The notes under the pieces: generated by a model
Database searches by the model: none
Told to the model about the DNA's origin: nothing
The model's input: the letters and a program-made list of their open reading frames with translations, nothing else
DNA from: Geobacillus subterraneus
GTDB taxonomy: Bacteria; Bacillota; Bacilli; Bacillales; Anoxybacillaceae
Direction of reading: 5' to 3'
Length of the DNA: 64,000 nucleotides
Assembly (NCBI RefSeq): GCF_001618685.1
Contig: NZ_CP014342.1
Location: 2,294,001 to 2,358,000, forward strand
Part shown: one piece after another, positions 25,501-35,470 of the stretch
Layout: each line of letters opens with the position of its first letter
Numbering within the stretch: the first letter of the stretch is position 1
Translations under genes and position numbers: made by a program

Positions 25501-26286
25501 TTAAATCGCTTTCACCATGCCGCCATCGACGATCAACGCCTGCCCGGTGACGTACGAGTTTGCCTCCGACAGCAAAAAGACGACAACGTTGGCAAACTCC
25601 TCAGGCGTTCCGTAACGGCCGAGCGGAATGGCGCTTCTCATGCGCGCTTCCATTTCCTCTTTCGTAATGCCGAGCTTTTCCGCGTTCACCTTGTCTAAAA
25701 AGGCGACCCGTTCCGTCGCGATCCGTCCGGGAGCGACTGTGTTGATCAAAATATTGTCAGGGGCGAACTCCGCCGCAAGCGTTTTCGTCAGCCCGACAAT
25801 CCCGGTGCGGAACGTATTGGACAAGATGAGCCCCGGAATAGGCTCTTTGATGGACGACGAGGCGATATTGACAATTTTGCCGCCTTTTTTCTTTAAATAA
25901 GGCAGCGCTTCACGAATCAGCCGAATGTAGCTCAATAAATTGAGCTCGAACGCGTATTGCCAGTCTTCGTCGCTCACTGTTTCGAACGTTCCCGCCGGAG
26001 GGCCGCCGGCGTTATTGACAAGCAAATCGATCGTTCCAAACGTCTCCACCGTTGTCGCGACAAGTCGACGGATGTCATCCGCTTTCGTCACATCGGCGCG
26101 CACATAAGCGACGCGCCCCTTATGTAAACTGCTCAGCTCCTCGGCGACTTCCTGCAGTTTTTCCTCATTCCGGCTTGTAATCATCACGTTCGCTCCTTCA
26201 AGCACAAGCGCCCGGGCAATCGCCTTGCCAAGCCCTTGGCTTGAGGCGGCAACCAACGCCGTTTTCCCGGCCAATCCGAACTCCAT
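25501..26286 (-). CDS. SDR-family protein with non-classical active site
   Basis: The 261-residue protein has the SDR cofactor motif ASSQGLGKA, NNAGG and NIASSS. Where classical SDRs have YxxxK it reads SNTFRTG, so both the tyrosine and the lysine are replaced. Similar FabG-like proteins with this change are known in bacilli, and their reaction is not clear to me. The C-terminal GQALIVDGG is normal. The ATG at 26286 has a G-rich site 6 nt upstream. An ATG two codons earlier abuts that site. Confidence 0.85.
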   Translation of the reverse strand: MEFGLAGKTALVAASSQGLGKAIARALVLEGANVMITSRNEEKLQEVAEELSSLHKGRVAYVRADVTKADDIRRLVATTVETFGTIDLLVNNAGGPPAGTFETVSDEDWQYAFELNLLSYIRLIREALPYLKKKGGKIVNIASSSIKEPIPGLILSNTFRTGIVGLTKTLAAEFAPDNILINTVAPGRIATERVAFLDKVNAEKLGITKEEMEARMRSAIPLGRYGTPEEFANVVVFLLSEANSYVTGQALIVDGGMVKAI

Positions 26287-26367
26287 GGTCATCCCCCCCG
26301 AAAAAAATAGTCATAACAAATAACAATATTCGCGCTCGTTCGCCATTTTCCTTCTTTACGGATCCGC

Positions 26368-26395
26368 GAAAAAAAGCGATTCGCCTAGCGAATCA
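26368..26395 (-). terminator. Terminator overlapping the stop of the 73-residue protein gene
   Basis: GTGATTCGC pairs with GCGAATCGC across a short loop and is followed by seven T. The first stem bases include the TGA stop codon. Confidence 0.8.
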
Positions 26396-26614
26396 CTTTT
26401 TTCCTTCCATTAGCTCCCGAAAACGTTTCATCCCTTCTTCCACTTCAAGATGGTCAACGTGGAATGGGCCACGGTTGGCCGACTGCAGCGGATCAGCATC
26501 GCTTCGCACCCCGATCGCCTTGGCGCCGTCGGCAGTCGCATCATTGATGATGCTTTCGCGGGCGCCGTCGCGGTAAAACTCGTGCGGATGGTCGTTTCGT
26601 CCGCGCTCTGGCAT
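26393..26614 (-). CDS. Small hydrophilic protein, function unknown
   Basis: The 73-residue product is charged and has no membrane segment. Visible features are a GARESIINDATADGAKAIGV stretch, then ADPLQSANRGPFHVDHLEVE and a basic C-terminus. The ATG at 26614 follows GGGAGGGG at 5 nt, and the gene has its own terminator, so it looks real. I do not recognise the family. Confidence 0.7.
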   Translation of the reverse strand: MPERGRNDHPHEFYRDGARESIINDATADGAKAIGVRSDADPLQSANRGPFHVDHLEVEEGMKRFRELMEGKK

Positions 26615-26910
26615 ATAATCCCCTCCCTCTAGAAATGTTGATCTATCAAGGCTTTTCGGCCTCTCAGGGGTGTCCAAAAAATATTTTTCGACAAAATCCC
26701 TTACATCCTTTTTCAGTTTTGTGGATATCTTACAGACCTAGGGTGCGCTTCGCGGCCACGGCTGGTTATATTTTCCTGCCGCGGGGGGAAGCATATTCGA
26801 TGCACCCTTTGGATCTCCGCGTCGCTGATGAGGACGAACCCTCCCATGTCTCCGGGCGTCTTCGCGCCAACATTCCCTCGTTCGGTCTCGTCATCAGGCG
26901 GAGGCCGGCC
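26615..26910. other. Gene-free GC-rich stretch beside the IS110-family element
   Basis: This segment shows no credible gene. It begins (plus strand) with a block GGGGTGTCCAAAAAATA near 26667-26683 that resembles an insertion-sequence end, and continues with a GC-rich, potentially structured region (26750-26910). A minus-strand frame of about 70 codons (ending near 26712) is open here but has no start or ribosome site. It may be the remnant of an older element. Confidence 0.35.
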
Positions 26911-28384
26911 AAGCTCCTTTAGGGACTCAAGGTCGAATGGATGAAATCACGCCAGCTTCTCCGGTGTCATCTCGTTGTCCAACGATTCTTCCGTTCGCAG
27001 GGGGGAGGCCTTAGGCCGCCCGTTGCACCTGGGACAAGACGTCCTGTTTCATTCGCTCCGCGTCAAACGCTTGTTTCTTCGTACAAATCGCAAACAGCAC
27101 ATTCAACAGCTTCCGGCACAAGGCGACGATGGACTGCTTTCCGGTCAGCGGATTGACGGATCGGGTCGTATAATACTCATGCAGCTCGCGAAACGCCTCG
27201 TTATGCCGAATCAGCGGAATCATCGCCCGAAACAGCACCGAGCGCAACCGTTTCCGTCCCCGTTTGGAGATGTGCTTTTGCCCTTTGCGCTGGCCGGAGG
27301 AGTTCTCCTTGAGCGTCAGGCCCGCCAACTTCACCAATTGGCGCGGGTCCCGATAATGGGCGAAGCTGCCGATCTCCGCCAGCAGATCGATGATCGTGGC
27401 GTCTCCCAACCCGTCGACCGTTTTCAACCATTGGTACTCCATCGTCGTTTGAACCAATGCCTTCAACTCGGCGTCCAGTGCAGCGATCTCCGCCTCCAAT
27501 TGGCGGTATCGGCGGACGAGCGCGGCGATCTCAAACCGGGCCATCGCTGTCCCTTCCGTCACCCCAATCGAGTCCTTCGCGGTGTTGATCAACGCCTGAA
27601 TTTTGGCCTTCTGCGGGCATTTCATCCCTTCGCTTTGCCGGTACACCTCAAGAAGCTCCTCCACCGTCCGGCCGGCCATATCAGCCGGAAGCGGCGTCCA
27701 CTCCAACACCGAAAGCGCCGTTTTCCCCAAGTCACGAAACACGGTCCAAAACTCTGGAAAATACCGATCCGTCCAGCGGACGATCGCGTTTTTCACCGCC
27801 GTCTGTTCCTTGCGGAGCTTCTCTTTGAGCGTGCTCCCCACGCGCAAATCGGCTTCAATCTCGTGCAGCAGCCGGGGAACGAGGAATCGTCCGTCTTTTG
27901 CCAGTCTGGCAATGACCAGGGCGTCTTTGGCGTCGTGTTTCGTCGGCAGGTTGTCATCAAGTTCTTTCGACCGGCACACATGCGCCGGGTTGACCATGAC
28001 CAACGGGATCCCGTGCTCCTCGAGGAAGTAGGCCAGGTTCAACCAGTAGTGCCCGGTCGGCTCCACGGCGACGATCACCTCTGACTTCCCGAACGCTTGC
28101 ATCGCCCCCTGAATCGCTTTATACAGCTGTTGAAACCCCTCTTTCGACTGGAAGATCGGGAACGATTTGCGAAGCACGCGCCCCCGGTCATCCACGAAGC
28201 AGGCGTAGTGGGTTCGTTTCGCGATATCAATACCCACGACAAGCGTTTGTTCGGTTACTTGATCAATTTTATAGTTTTGTGTACAATTCATCTGAAGTCC
28301 TCCTTGGTATGGTGAGTGATGTGGTTGATACCCCTGCATCATACCAAGAGGGCTTTTTTTGATCAAGTCCCCGGAAAAGCTCCT
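26911..28384 (-). mobile_element. IS110-family insertion sequence, boundaries tentative
   Basis: The element is defined by an intact IS110-type recombinase gene. The octamer AAGCTCCT occurs at 26911-26918 and 28377-28384, and near each copy an imperfect inverted repeat (AGTCCC with AAAG) is seen. That gives a length of about 1.47 kb, normal for IS110 relatives. IS110 elements make no ordinary terminal repeats, so the limits are provisional. If right, about 92 nt of non-coding DNA follow the gene, and 93 nt precede it. Confidence 0.55.
27011..28291 (-). CDS. IS110-family recombinase (DEDD transposase)
   Basis: The 426-residue protein has an N-terminal RuvC-like DEDD domain (VVGIDIAKRTHY, AVEPTGHYW, KHDAKDALVIA) and a C-terminal IS116/IS110/IS902 domain with GLGDATIIDLLAEIG, LVKLAGLTLKENSSG and a helix rich in basic residues (KRGRKRLRSVLF), where the serine nucleophile is expected. 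Such recombinases use a bridge (seek) RNA encoded in the element to choose targets. The ATG at 28291 has AAGGAGG 7 nt upstream. The gene appears intact. Confidence 0.9.
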   Translation of the reverse strand: MNCTQNYKIDQVTEQTLVVGIDIAKRTHYACFVDDRGRVLRKSFPIFQSKEGFQQLYKAIQGAMQAFGKSEVIVAVEPTGHYWLNLAYFLEEHGIPLVMVNPAHVCRSKELDDNLPTKHDAKDALVIARLAKDGRFLVPRLLHEIEADLRVGSTLKEKLRKEQTAVKNAIVRWTDRYFPEFWTVFRDLGKTALSVLEWTPLPADMAGRTVEELLEVYRQSEGMKCPQKAKIQALINTAKDSIGVTEGTAMARFEIAALVRRYRQLEAEIAALDAELKALVQTTMEYQWLKTVDGLGDATIIDLLAEIGSFAHYRDPRQLVKLAGLTLKENSSGQRKGQKHISKRGRKRLRSVLFRAMIPLIRHNEAFRELHEYYTTRSVNPLTGKQSIVALCRKLLNVLFAICTKKQAFDAERMKQDVLSQVQRAA

Positions 28385-28400
28385 AACGGGAATGCTCCTT

Positions 28401-28423
28401 TTTGACGGTAGTTTTCCGTCAAA
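28401..28423. repeat. Perfect hairpin TTTGACGG / CCGTCAAA
   Basis: An 8-bp perfect inverted repeat with a 7-nt loop lies between the IS110-family element and the odhB terminator. No T-run follows on the minus strand. It may be a structural remnant of an end or a protein site. Confidence 0.5.
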
Positions 28424-28461
28424 CAGGGAAGTTCATTCGCCGCGCTGTGCCGTTTCGCTGA

Positions 28462-28493
28462 TAAAAACGAGGAGCCCGCACGCCGCGGACTCC
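28462..28493 (-). terminator. Terminator of odhAB
   Basis: GGAGTCCGC pairs with GCGGGCTCC and is followed by TCGTTTTTA on the minus strand, 11 nt past the odhB stop. Confidence 0.85.
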
Positions 28494-28504
28494 TTTTTTC
28501 GGTA

Positions 28505-29788
28505 TTAACTTTCAAGCAATAAGTCTTCCGGATTTTCGATCAAGTCTTTCACCGTTTTTAAGAACCCAACCGCTTCCTTGCCGTCAATGATGCGGTGATC
28601 GTACGACAGGGCGACGTACATCATCGGACGGTTTTCAATCCGCTCCTCATCGATGGCCACCGGACGCAGTTTGATCGAATGCATCCCTAAAATGCCGACT
28701 TGCGGACCGTTTAAGAGCGGGGTCGATAAAAGCGAGCCGAATACGCCGCCGTTTGTGATCGTAAACGTGCCGCCTTGCAAATCGGCGAGCGACAGCTTGT
28801 TGCTGCGCGCTTTCGCCGCTAATTCAGCGATGTCCCGCTCAATTTCGGCGAAGTTTTTCCGGTCGCAGTCGCGCACAACCGGAACGACAAGCCCCTCATC
28901 GGTCGAAACGGCCACGCCGATGTCGTAATATTTTTTCAGCAAAATTTCATCGCCTTGAATTTCCGCGTTGACGTACGGATATTTTTTCAGCGCCGCCACG
29001 GCCGCTTTGACGAAAAACGACATAAAGCCAAGGCGGACGTCATGCTCTTCAAAAAACTTGTCTTTTTTCCGTTTGCGCAACTCCATGACCGCTGACATGT
29101 CGATTTCGTTGAACGTCGTCAGCATCGCGGTCGATTGCGAAACTTCAAGCAGCCGCTTGGCGATCGTTTGCCGGCGGCGCGACATTTTTTCACGGATGAC
29201 CGGCTTGCCGCTTTCCGCTGCGGGAGTCGGCGTTGGCGCCGAAACGGGCGCCGCCGTCGGAGCCGGTTGCGGCGCCGCTTGTAGAACAGCGGCCGGCTGG
29301 GCGGCAAATGAAGCAACGTCCTGCTTGCGGACGCGCCCAAGCGGATCAACGGTCGGCACTTGCGTCAAATCGATCCCTTTTTCGCGCGCCATTTTTCGGG
29401 CGGCCGGCGAAGCGACCGGGCGTTGGCCCGGCGCTTGGGCGACAGCGACCGGCTGCGGCGCCTGTTGCTCGGCGCGGTCAGCCGGCATGACCGTTTCCGT
29501 TTCGTCAACCGGCTTTGTTGCGGCCTGCGGGGCAGCGGCTGGTGCTGCAGCCGCTCCCTCGCCGATGATGGCGATCGCTTGGCCGACGGCGACCGTGTCG
29601 CCTTCATTCGCCAGCAGCTGCTGCAAAACGCCCGACTCTTCCGCCATAATTTCGACGTTCACTTTATCCGTTTCCAATTCACAAATCGACTCGCCTTTTT
29701 CCACATAGTCGCCCGGCTTTTTCAACCATTGAGCGATGGTGCCTTCGGTGATGGACTCTGCTAGTTCCGGGACTTTGATCTCAGCCAC
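28505..29788 (-). CDS. odhB: Dihydrolipoamide succinyltransferase (E2 of 2-oxoglutarate dehydrogenase)
   Basis: The 427-residue protein has a lipoyl domain (residues 1-77, lipoyl lysine K42 in ETDKVNVE), an Ala/Pro-rich linker, a small E3/E1-binding domain (about 126-162, [13 protein letters not shown]) and the catalytic acyltransferase domain ending with [15 protein letters not shown]. It transfers the succinyl group to CoA in the TCA cycle. The start is GTG at 29788 with GAGGAGGG 8 nt upstream. It follows odhA by 25 nt and shares its promoter. The E3 gene (pdhD) is not in the window. Confidence 0.96.
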   Translation of the reverse strand: MAEIKVPELAESITEGTIAQWLKKPGDYVEKGESICELETDKVNVEIMAEESGVLQQLLANEGDTVAVGQAIAIIGEGAAAAPAAAPQAATKPVDETETVMPADRAEQQAPQPVAVAQAPGQRPVASPAARKMAREKGIDLTQVPTVDPLGRVRKQDVASFAAQPAAVLQAAPQPAPTAAPVSAPTPTPAAESGKPVIREKMSRRRQTIAKRLLEVSQSTAMLTTFNEIDMSAVMELRKRKKDKFFEEHDVRLGFMSFFVKAAVAALKKYPYVNAEIQGDEILLKKYYDIGVAVSTDEGLVVPVVRDCDRKNFAEIERDIAELAAKARSNKLSLADLQGGTFTITNGGVFGSLLSTPLLNGPQVGILGMHSIKLRPVAIDEERIENRPMMYVALSYDHRIIDGKEAVGFLKTVKDLIENPEDLLLES

Positions 29789-29813
29789 GTTGATGCCCTC
29801 CTCAAACGTTCAA

Positions 29814-32669
29814 TCATCGTTCATATTTCGTTAATGCACAGCGAATAATGCGCTCCTGCTCTTTCCGGTGGACGACCGGATCGCCTTCCGCCGGACTCGC
29901 CCGCCGGCGCCGCCCGATATAGCTGACATCGACGCCGTCTGGAGCAAGGGCCCGCAGGCGCGGCTCCATATACGTCCAAGCGCCCATGTTTTTCGGCTCC
30001 TCTTGCACCCAAACGAGCTCTTTTACGTTCGGGTAACGCGCGATAATCGCCTGCACCGCTTCTTCTGGGAACGGATACAGCTCTTCAACGCGCACGACAT
30101 GCAGCCAGTCAAGCCCTTCCATTTTGCCGATTTGTTCCGCTAAATCAATCATCAGCTTGCCAGTGCCAAACACGATCCGCTCGACCTTGCTGGGGTCCGT
30201 CCCTAATCCCGGCTGCTCGAGCACCGGCGAGAATACGCCATGAACAAGCGCTTCGGCGTCGGATGCCGCCAGCGGATGACGGAGCAAGCTTTTCGGCGTC
30301 ATTAAGACGAGCGGGCGCACTTCTTCTTTTTGCAGCAGCGCCGCTTGCCGGCGCAAAATATGGAAATATTGCGCTGCCGTCGACAAGTTGGCGACCGTCC
30401 AGTTGTTTTCCGCCGCCAGCTGCAAAAACCGCTCGACGCGGCCGCTCGAATGTTCCGGCCCTTGCCCTTCATAACCGTGCGGCAAGAGCATAACGAGCCC
30501 GGACTTTTGCCCCCATTTTGCCCGTCCCGACGAGATAAACTGGTCAAACATGACTTGCGCCATGTTGGCGAAATCGCCAAACTGCGCTTCCCAAAGCACG
30601 AGCGTTTCCGGTGCGTACACGTTGTAGCCGTATTCATAACCGAGCACAGCCGCCTCAGTCAACGGGCTGTTGTAAACGACAAACGAAGCTTTCGCGCCGC
30701 TGATATGATGAAGCGGAACGTACTCTTTGCCCGTTTTCACATCGTGCAGCACTAAATGGCGCTGGGCAAACGTGCCGCGCTGTGAATCTTGGCCGGTGAG
30801 GCGGATCGGCACGCCATCTTGCAAAATCGTCGCAAACGCCAACGTTTCCGCGTGCGCCCAGTCGATTTTGCCATTTTGCATAAATACGCCGCTGCGCCGC
30901 TTTAAAATGCGCTCAAGCTTGTTAAAGACATGGAAGTCAGCCGGGAACTCGAGCAGCTCCTCATTGATGCGGTGAAGCACGTCTTTCGCCACGCCTGTTT
31001 TCACTTCCGGAAGCCGAGCGACGACCGGTTTCGGTGGATCCATAATGAAATCGAGTTCCTCTTCACTTTTCGGCACCCGTTCATAAGCAATTTTCAACCG
31101 TTCGGCCACTTCCTGTTCCATTTCTTCGACTTCCTGCTCGGCGATGATCCCCTTTTCAATCAGCTTTTGCGCATACAGCTCGCGCACGGTCGGATGCTGG
31201 TGAATGATGCTGTACATGATCGGGTTCGTCGCCATCGGCTCATCCATTTCGTTATGGCCGAAGCGGCGATAGCCGATCAAGTCGATGACAAAATCTTTTT
31301 TAAACCGCTGGCGATACGCAAACGCCAAGCTTGCCGCCGCCAGGCAGGCCTCCGGATCGTCGGCATTGACATGCACAATCGGCACTTCAAACCCTTTCGC
31401 CATATCAGAAGCATACGTTGTCGAACGGGAATCGTAACTTTCCGTCGTAAAGCCGATCATGTTGTTGGCGATAATATGAATGGCTCCGCCGGTCGTATAG
31501 CCGCGCAGCTGGCTTAAGTTGAGCGTTTCAGCCACAATGCCTTGCCCCGGGAAAGCAGCATCGCCATGAATTAAAATGGCAAACGAAGCCTCTGTCTTTT
31601 GCTCCGGCACGCCCGGTTTGGTCCGGTCTTCTTGCGCGGCGCGCGTATAACCGAGCACGACCGGATTGACGACTTCAAGATGGCTCGGGTTGTTGGCGAG
31701 CGTAATTCGCATCGTATGGGCGCTTTGATTGCGTAGCCGGCGCGCTGCCCCCAAATGGTATTTCACGTCGCCCGTCCAGCCGTAGGTGATGGCCACCGCT
31801 CCTTCAGACGGAATAAAGTTTTTGCTCTCCGCATGCTGAAACTCGGCGAAAATCATTTCATACGGCTTGCCAAGCACATGCGCAAGCACGTTCAGCCGGC
31901 CGCGGTGCGCCATGCCGATGTTGACGGCGTCAATCTCCTGTTCGATCGCCTGGCGAACAAGCTCATCAAGGAGCGGCACCATGGCGTCAAGTCCCTCAAT
32001 CGAAAAGCGCTTTTGCCCGACATACGTCCGGTGGATGAATTTTTCAAACCCCTCCACTTCCGTCAGGCGGCGCAACAAGGCGACCCGCTCTTTGTTCGCC
32101 AAGCTCGGATAGTACGCTCCGGACTCGATTTGCTGGATGAGCCAGTTCCTTTCCTCTAGATTATGTACTTGCGAGAATTCAAAGGCGATTTTATCTGTAT
32201 AGATTTTGCGCAAGTGCATGATGGCATCCCAGCCGTTTTTGACATGCGCCGGGGCATGCGGACAAAGAAATGCGACCGGAATGCGCTTTAAATCTTCCTC
32301 CGTCAAATCATACTCATCAAGTTCGAGGCGGCGCAGCTTTTTCTCCTCTTTCACAATCGGGTTCGTATCGGCGGCCAGATGGCCATAATGGCGAATGCTG
32401 TCCGCCAATTTGACGGCGGCGACAAGCTTGCTGAACACGGTCGGTGTTTCCGGCAGCCGGAACGTTTGATGCGTCTGCGCCGCTTCGTGATCCGCAGGAG
32501 AAACCGGCTCCTCGACGACCGGCGCCCCCCATTGTTCAAACAATTGTTTTAGTTCCGGATCGACGCTGTCCGGGTCATCGAGATACTGTTCGTACATTTC
32601 GATGACATAGCCGAGGTTCGGCCCGTAAAACTGGCTCCACGGTTGAGCGTAGTTCGTCTGTTTTGCCAT
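29814..32669 (-). CDS. odhA: 2-oxoglutarate dehydrogenase E1 component
   Basis: The 951-residue thiamine-diphosphate enzyme decarboxylates 2-oxoglutarate and succinylates the E2 lipoyl group. Visible features include the [17 protein letters not shown] block, [14 protein letters not shown] for ThDP/Mg binding, [14 protein letters not shown] and the C-terminal [14 protein letters not shown]. The N-terminus, [20 protein letters not shown], fits the Bacillus OdhA subgroup. The ATG at 32669 has GGAGG about 11 nt upstream, and ORF extension upstream runs through the promoter. It forms an operon with odhB. Confidence 0.96.
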   Translation of the reverse strand: MAKQTNYAQPWSQFYGPNLGYVIEMYEQYLDDPDSVDPELKQLFEQWGAPVVEEPVSPADHEAAQTHQTFRLPETPTVFSKLVAAVKLADSIRHYGHLAADTNPIVKEEKKLRRLELDEYDLTEEDLKRIPVAFLCPHAPAHVKNGWDAIMHLRKIYTDKIAFEFSQVHNLEERNWLIQQIESGAYYPSLANKERVALLRRLTEVEGFEKFIHRTYVGQKRFSIEGLDAMVPLLDELVRQAIEQEIDAVNIGMAHRGRLNVLAHVLGKPYEMIFAEFQHAESKNFIPSEGAVAITYGWTGDVKYHLGAARRLRNQSAHTMRITLANNPSHLEVVNPVVLGYTRAAQEDRTKPGVPEQKTEASFAILIHGDAAFPGQGIVAETLNLSQLRGYTTGGAIHIIANNMIGFTTESYDSRSTTYASDMAKGFEVPIVHVNADDPEACLAAASLAFAYRQRFKKDFVIDLIGYRRFGHNEMDEPMATNPIMYSIIHQHPTVRELYAQKLIEKGIIAEQEVEEMEQEVAERLKIAYERVPKSEEELDFIMDPPKPVVARLPEVKTGVAKDVLHRINEELLEFPADFHVFNKLERILKRRSGVFMQNGKIDWAHAETLAFATILQDGVPIRLTGQDSQRGTFAQRHLVLHDVKTGKEYVPLHHISGAKASFVVYNSPLTEAAVLGYEYGYNVYAPETLVLWEAQFGDFANMAQVMFDQFISSGRAKWGQKSGLVMLLPHGYEGQGPEHSSGRVERFLQLAAENNWTVANLSTAAQYFHILRRQAALLQKEEVRPLVLMTPKSLLRHPLAASDAEALVHGVFSPVLEQPGLGTDPSKVERIVFGTGKLMIDLAEQIGKMEGLDWLHVVRVEELYPFPEEAVQAIIARYPNVKELVWVQEEPKNMGAWTYMEPRLRALAPDGVDVSYIGRRRRASPAEGDPVVHRKEQERIIRCALTKYER

Positions 32670-32783
32670 CGTGAAAAAACCTCCAACTAGTTTTCGTGTC
32701 CCTCGGGTCAGCCGGCGGCGGTGATTAAGACGCCGCGCCCCCATTTGGCTACCATTATTCCCGAATGAACAACAAAATAACTG

Positions 32784-32797
32784 TATAAACGTTTTCA
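32784..32797. promoter_or_regulatory. Candidate cre (CcpA) site upstream of odhA
   Basis: On the minus strand TGAAAACGTTTATA fits the cre consensus TGWAARCGYTWNCW at 13 of 14 positions. It lies about 115 bp before the odhA start. In B. subtilis odhAB is repressed by good carbon sources, which fits. Confidence 0.6.
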
Positions 32798-32804
32798 CTG
32801 TTTA

Positions 32805-32828
32805 TTTTAGCACTATTAGCCGCTAAAA
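32805..32828. repeat. Inverted repeat TTTTAGC-N10-GCTAAAA upstream of odhA
   Basis: Two perfect 7-bp half-sites with a 10-bp spacer lie just upstream of the cre-like site. This could be an operator for a dimeric regulator, or a by-product of AT-rich promoter sequence. Confidence 0.45.
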
Positions 32829-32964
32829 TCGACGCAGAAACTTAAAAAAATTCAACTCATTATCATTGTATGAATAGTGTGAATAGAAAAAATAATAATG
32901 TCCGTTTGAGAGGCAGCCGGCTAAACGGCGGTCACCGCACGTCCGCAGCCTGGCTGCGCCAATG

Positions 32965-32998
32965 AAAAAACGCAGCCGGACAAAGGCTGCGCTTTTTT
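32965..32998 (-). terminator. Terminator of the chemoreceptor gene at 32997-34973
   Basis: On the minus strand GCGCAGCC pairs with GGCTGCG and is followed by TTTTTT. It begins at the stop codon. Confidence 0.88.
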
Positions 32999-34973
32999 AT
33001 GAGAGCTTGAATTTTTCCACAAGCTGCTTCAACTGCCGACTCATCTCGCTTAACGTTTCGGCTGATTCGGTCACTGTCGCAAGCGCCTGCAGCTGGTCAT
33101 CAGCCGAAGCGGCCACTTCTTCTGCCGCTGCCGCCGATTGCTGGGCAATGGCAGCAATGTTTTGCATCGCGCCAATCACATCGTCTTTGCTTCCGTTCAT
33201 CCGCTTCGCTTCTTCCATCACAGCGGTGAGCGCAGCGGTTAATTGTTCCATCATGCCGGTGATTTTCATGAACGAATCGCCGGTCGTATGCACCGCTTCC
33301 CGCTGTTCGTTGTACGCTTGCTTGGAGCGGCCGACGGCCTCGATCGCCAATCCGGCTTGCTGCTGAATGGCCGCAATGGTCGCACGGATCATTTCGGTCG
33401 CTTTGGCTGACTGTTCCGCCAGCTTGCGCACCTCGTCGGCGACAACGGCAAACCCTTTGCCATGCTCGCCGGCGCGCGCTGCCTCAATGCTCGCGTTTAA
33501 CGCAAGCAAGTTCGTCTGTCCGGAAATGGCGGTAATCGTTTGAATGACTCCATCAATTTCATCCATTTTTTTGACCAGATCGCTAATGACGTTTTCTACC
33601 GCGGACAGCTCGTGTTTCGCTTCCTCCGATTTTTGCTGCAAAACATTTAAATGTTCTAGGCCGTCGTAGCTGGCCGTTTTCGTGTCGTTCGACAGCGATC
33701 CCATGCCGGCTGTCGCACTTGTGACCGCTTCAATTTGCTGTGACAATGCCGACGTCTGCTCATTGATCGTATCAAGACTTCCGGCTTGATCGGTCGTCCC
33801 TTTCGCAATTTCACCGATCGCTTTCGCCACTTGTTCGCTTGTTGCCATCGTTTCTTCCGAGACGGCACTTAAATGGTCGGCTGAAGCCGCCAACTCGTTC
33901 ACCGATCGGTTCACTTCACCGATCAGCGCGCGCATATGCCCGATCATGTCGTTGAAATGGCGGGCGAGGCGTCCGATCTCATCTTTTGCCGCTACACGCG
34001 CCTGCACCGTTAAATCACCGGCTGCCGCCTTTTCGACTTGCTCTTGCAGAACAATAATCGGTTTCGTAATCGAGCGCGCCAAAAAGTAAATGACAACAAG
34101 CGCCACAATGAGCGCGATCACCGTAATGACGAGCATGTTCATCCCAAGCGAGCGGCTCATCGCCGATAAATCTGCTTCCTTATAGACAGCGCCTATTTTC
34201 CAGCCAAGTTCCGGAACCGTCGTAAAATACATGACCAGCTGTTCACCGTCTTGCTCGTATTGCCGCATTCCTTTTTCATGTTCGAGCATATAGCGAACCG
34301 CCGCGTTTTGTGCCATGTTTTTTCCTTTATATTGCGGGTGGACGACCGCCGTTCCTTTTGCATCAAACAACACCGGATAGCCGTGATAGCCAACGTCGCT
34401 CGCATTGACAATTCTCGTCACTGCATCAAGCGTCATGTCAATGCCGATCACGGCCAAGATGCGGCCGTTTTCGCTCACTGCCTTGGCCAATGTCACAACA
34501 TGTTTGCCTGTAATCGCATCGACATACGGTTCTGTCCACACGACTTCGTCCGGCTTCTCCATCGCTTTTTTATACCATGGGCGGCTCGTCGGATCATATC
34601 CATCCGGAAGTTCCGTCGTCGGCGTAATGTGCATCTTCTTCCGCTCCGTGCCAATATAGATGAACTGCACATTTTCATGAACGCGCAAAAACGTGCGGAA
34701 CTGCTTTTCCAGCTGCGGCCATGCTTTTTCGTCTTGAATCATTTGCATCGCCGACGGTGATTCGCTGAACTGCATTAGGCTGTTCTCCTCGCTTTGAAAG
34801 CTGTCGCGGATATCGCCAAGCAGCCCGTCGAGCGCCGCCTGCGCCCGCTGTTTGACATCAGCGTCAACGAGCTGCCGCATTTGCACAACACCGACGAGCT
34901 GCGTTGCCGCCAACGATAGAATCAATAATAAGGCCATCAAGACAATCAACTTGCTGCGCAATGTCCGGAACAC
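32997..34973 (-). CDS. Methyl-accepting chemotaxis protein with dCACHE sensor
   Basis: The 658-residue receptor has a membrane helix (about 8-30), an extracellular dCACHE-type domain (about 35-270, with [31 protein letters not shown]), a second helix (about 277-298), a HAMP domain and a long signalling coiled coil with the conserved tip [26 protein letters not shown]-like sequence (here [19 protein letters not shown]). It would sense a small molecule outside and control CheA. The start is GTG at 34973 with GGGGAG about 10 nt upstream. The ligand cannot be predicted, although dCACHE domains often bind amino or organic acids. Confidence 0.92.
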   Translation of the reverse strand: MFRTLRSKLIVLMALLLILSLAATQLVGVVQMRQLVDADVKQRAQAALDGLLGDIRDSFQSEENSLMQFSESPSAMQMIQDEKAWPQLEKQFRTFLRVHENVQFIYIGTERKKMHITPTTELPDGYDPTSRPWYKKAMEKPDEVVWTEPYVDAITGKHVVTLAKAVSENGRILAVIGIDMTLDAVTRIVNASDVGYHGYPVLFDAKGTAVVHPQYKGKNMAQNAAVRYMLEHEKGMRQYEQDGEQLVMYFTTVPELGWKIGAVYKEADLSAMSRSLGMNMLVITVIALIVALVVIYFLARSITKPIIVLQEQVEKAAAGDLTVQARVAAKDEIGRLARHFNDMIGHMRALIGEVNRSVNELAASADHLSAVSEETMATSEQVAKAIGEIAKGTTDQAGSLDTINEQTSALSQQIEAVTSATAGMGSLSNDTKTASYDGLEHLNVLQQKSEEAKHELSAVENVISDLVKKMDEIDGVIQTITAISGQTNLLALNASIEAARAGEHGKGFAVVADEVRKLAEQSAKATEMIRATIAAIQQQAGLAIEAVGRSKQAYNEQREAVHTTGDSFMKITGMMEQLTAALTAVMEEAKRMNGSKDDVIGAMQNIAAIAQQSAAAAEEVAASADDQLQALATVTESAETLSEMSRQLKQLVEKFKLS

Positions 34974-35120
34974 TCGCTATTTCTCCCCTCTGTTTCCGAT
35001 TTTTGTCGAACCATGTTCCATTATAAAAGGACGATAGTCCCGCGTCTATAGGATTAGCTTCTTATTCATACATAGCGGGCGGCGGCGGGCGGAACAATAA
35101 AAACAGGCAGGTGAATAGCG

Positions 35121-35318
35121 ATGGGTGCCATTGAACATGAAGGCTATCGATTCGAAATCGAATACAGCGTCCTGTTGCAAAAAGGAGCACTGCACGTCTA
35201 CCGTGACGGTGAATTGATCGAGGAAATTGTCTTTCCGTTTCACGGCCAAAAGCCGGACGAACGGCAGATCGAAGCGTTGGTCAGCGAATACGTTGAACAA
35301 CACGCCCACAGCCGCTAA
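35121..35318 (+). CDS. DUF5370-like small protein
   Basis: This 65-residue protein (MGAIEHEGYRFEIEYSVL, GALHVYRDGELIEEI) resembles a small Bacillus family of unknown function that I associate with DUF5370. The predicted fold is a compact beta-rich unit. The ATG follows AGGTGA at 9 nt (35109-35114). The gene is followed by its own terminator and stands alone between two unrelated genes. Confidence 0.72.
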   Translation: MGAIEHEGYRFEIEYSVLLQKGALHVYRDGELIEEIVFPFHGQKPDERQIEALVSEYVEQHAHSR

Positions 35319-35336
35319 CAGCGGCTGTTTTCTTTT
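35308..35336 (+). terminator. Terminator after the DUF5370-like gene
   Basis: ACAGCCGCT pairs perfectly with AGCGGCTGT across a 3-nt loop, followed by TTTCTTTT. The stem starts inside the last codons of the gene. Confidence 0.88.
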
Positions 35337-35410
35337 CGGCGAAAATCCCGCCGGCAAGCGGTGAGTTTCATCCCCGGGTCGAGGGCAAACCGTTGCCCAT
35401 GGATGTTTTC

Positions 35411-35440
35411 TTGGCGTTTTTTCTAGGTTTCGGTTATGAT
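35411..35440 (+). promoter_or_regulatory. Candidate sigma-A promoter of the GNAT gene
   Basis: TTGGCG (35411-35416) and TATGAT (35435-35440) are 18 bp apart, 30 bp before the GTG start. Confidence 0.55.
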
Positions 35441-35470
35441 GAAGGTAAAACGAACGAAAGGGGGATCGGC

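Larger units (their letters stand above)
32670..32964. other. Upstream region of odhA
   Basis: This 295-nt gap holds the odhA leader and promoter region, including a candidate cre site and an inverted repeat listed separately. AT-rich sequence lies at 32760-32900. The stretch 32905-32960 is GC-rich with no feature I can support. I see no small gene here. Confidence 0.5.

Noticed and set aside
26635-26922. Plus-strand 95-codon ORF between the 73-residue protein gene and the IS110 element
   Set aside because: No ribosome site, no recognisable motif, and it crosses into the proposed end of the element.
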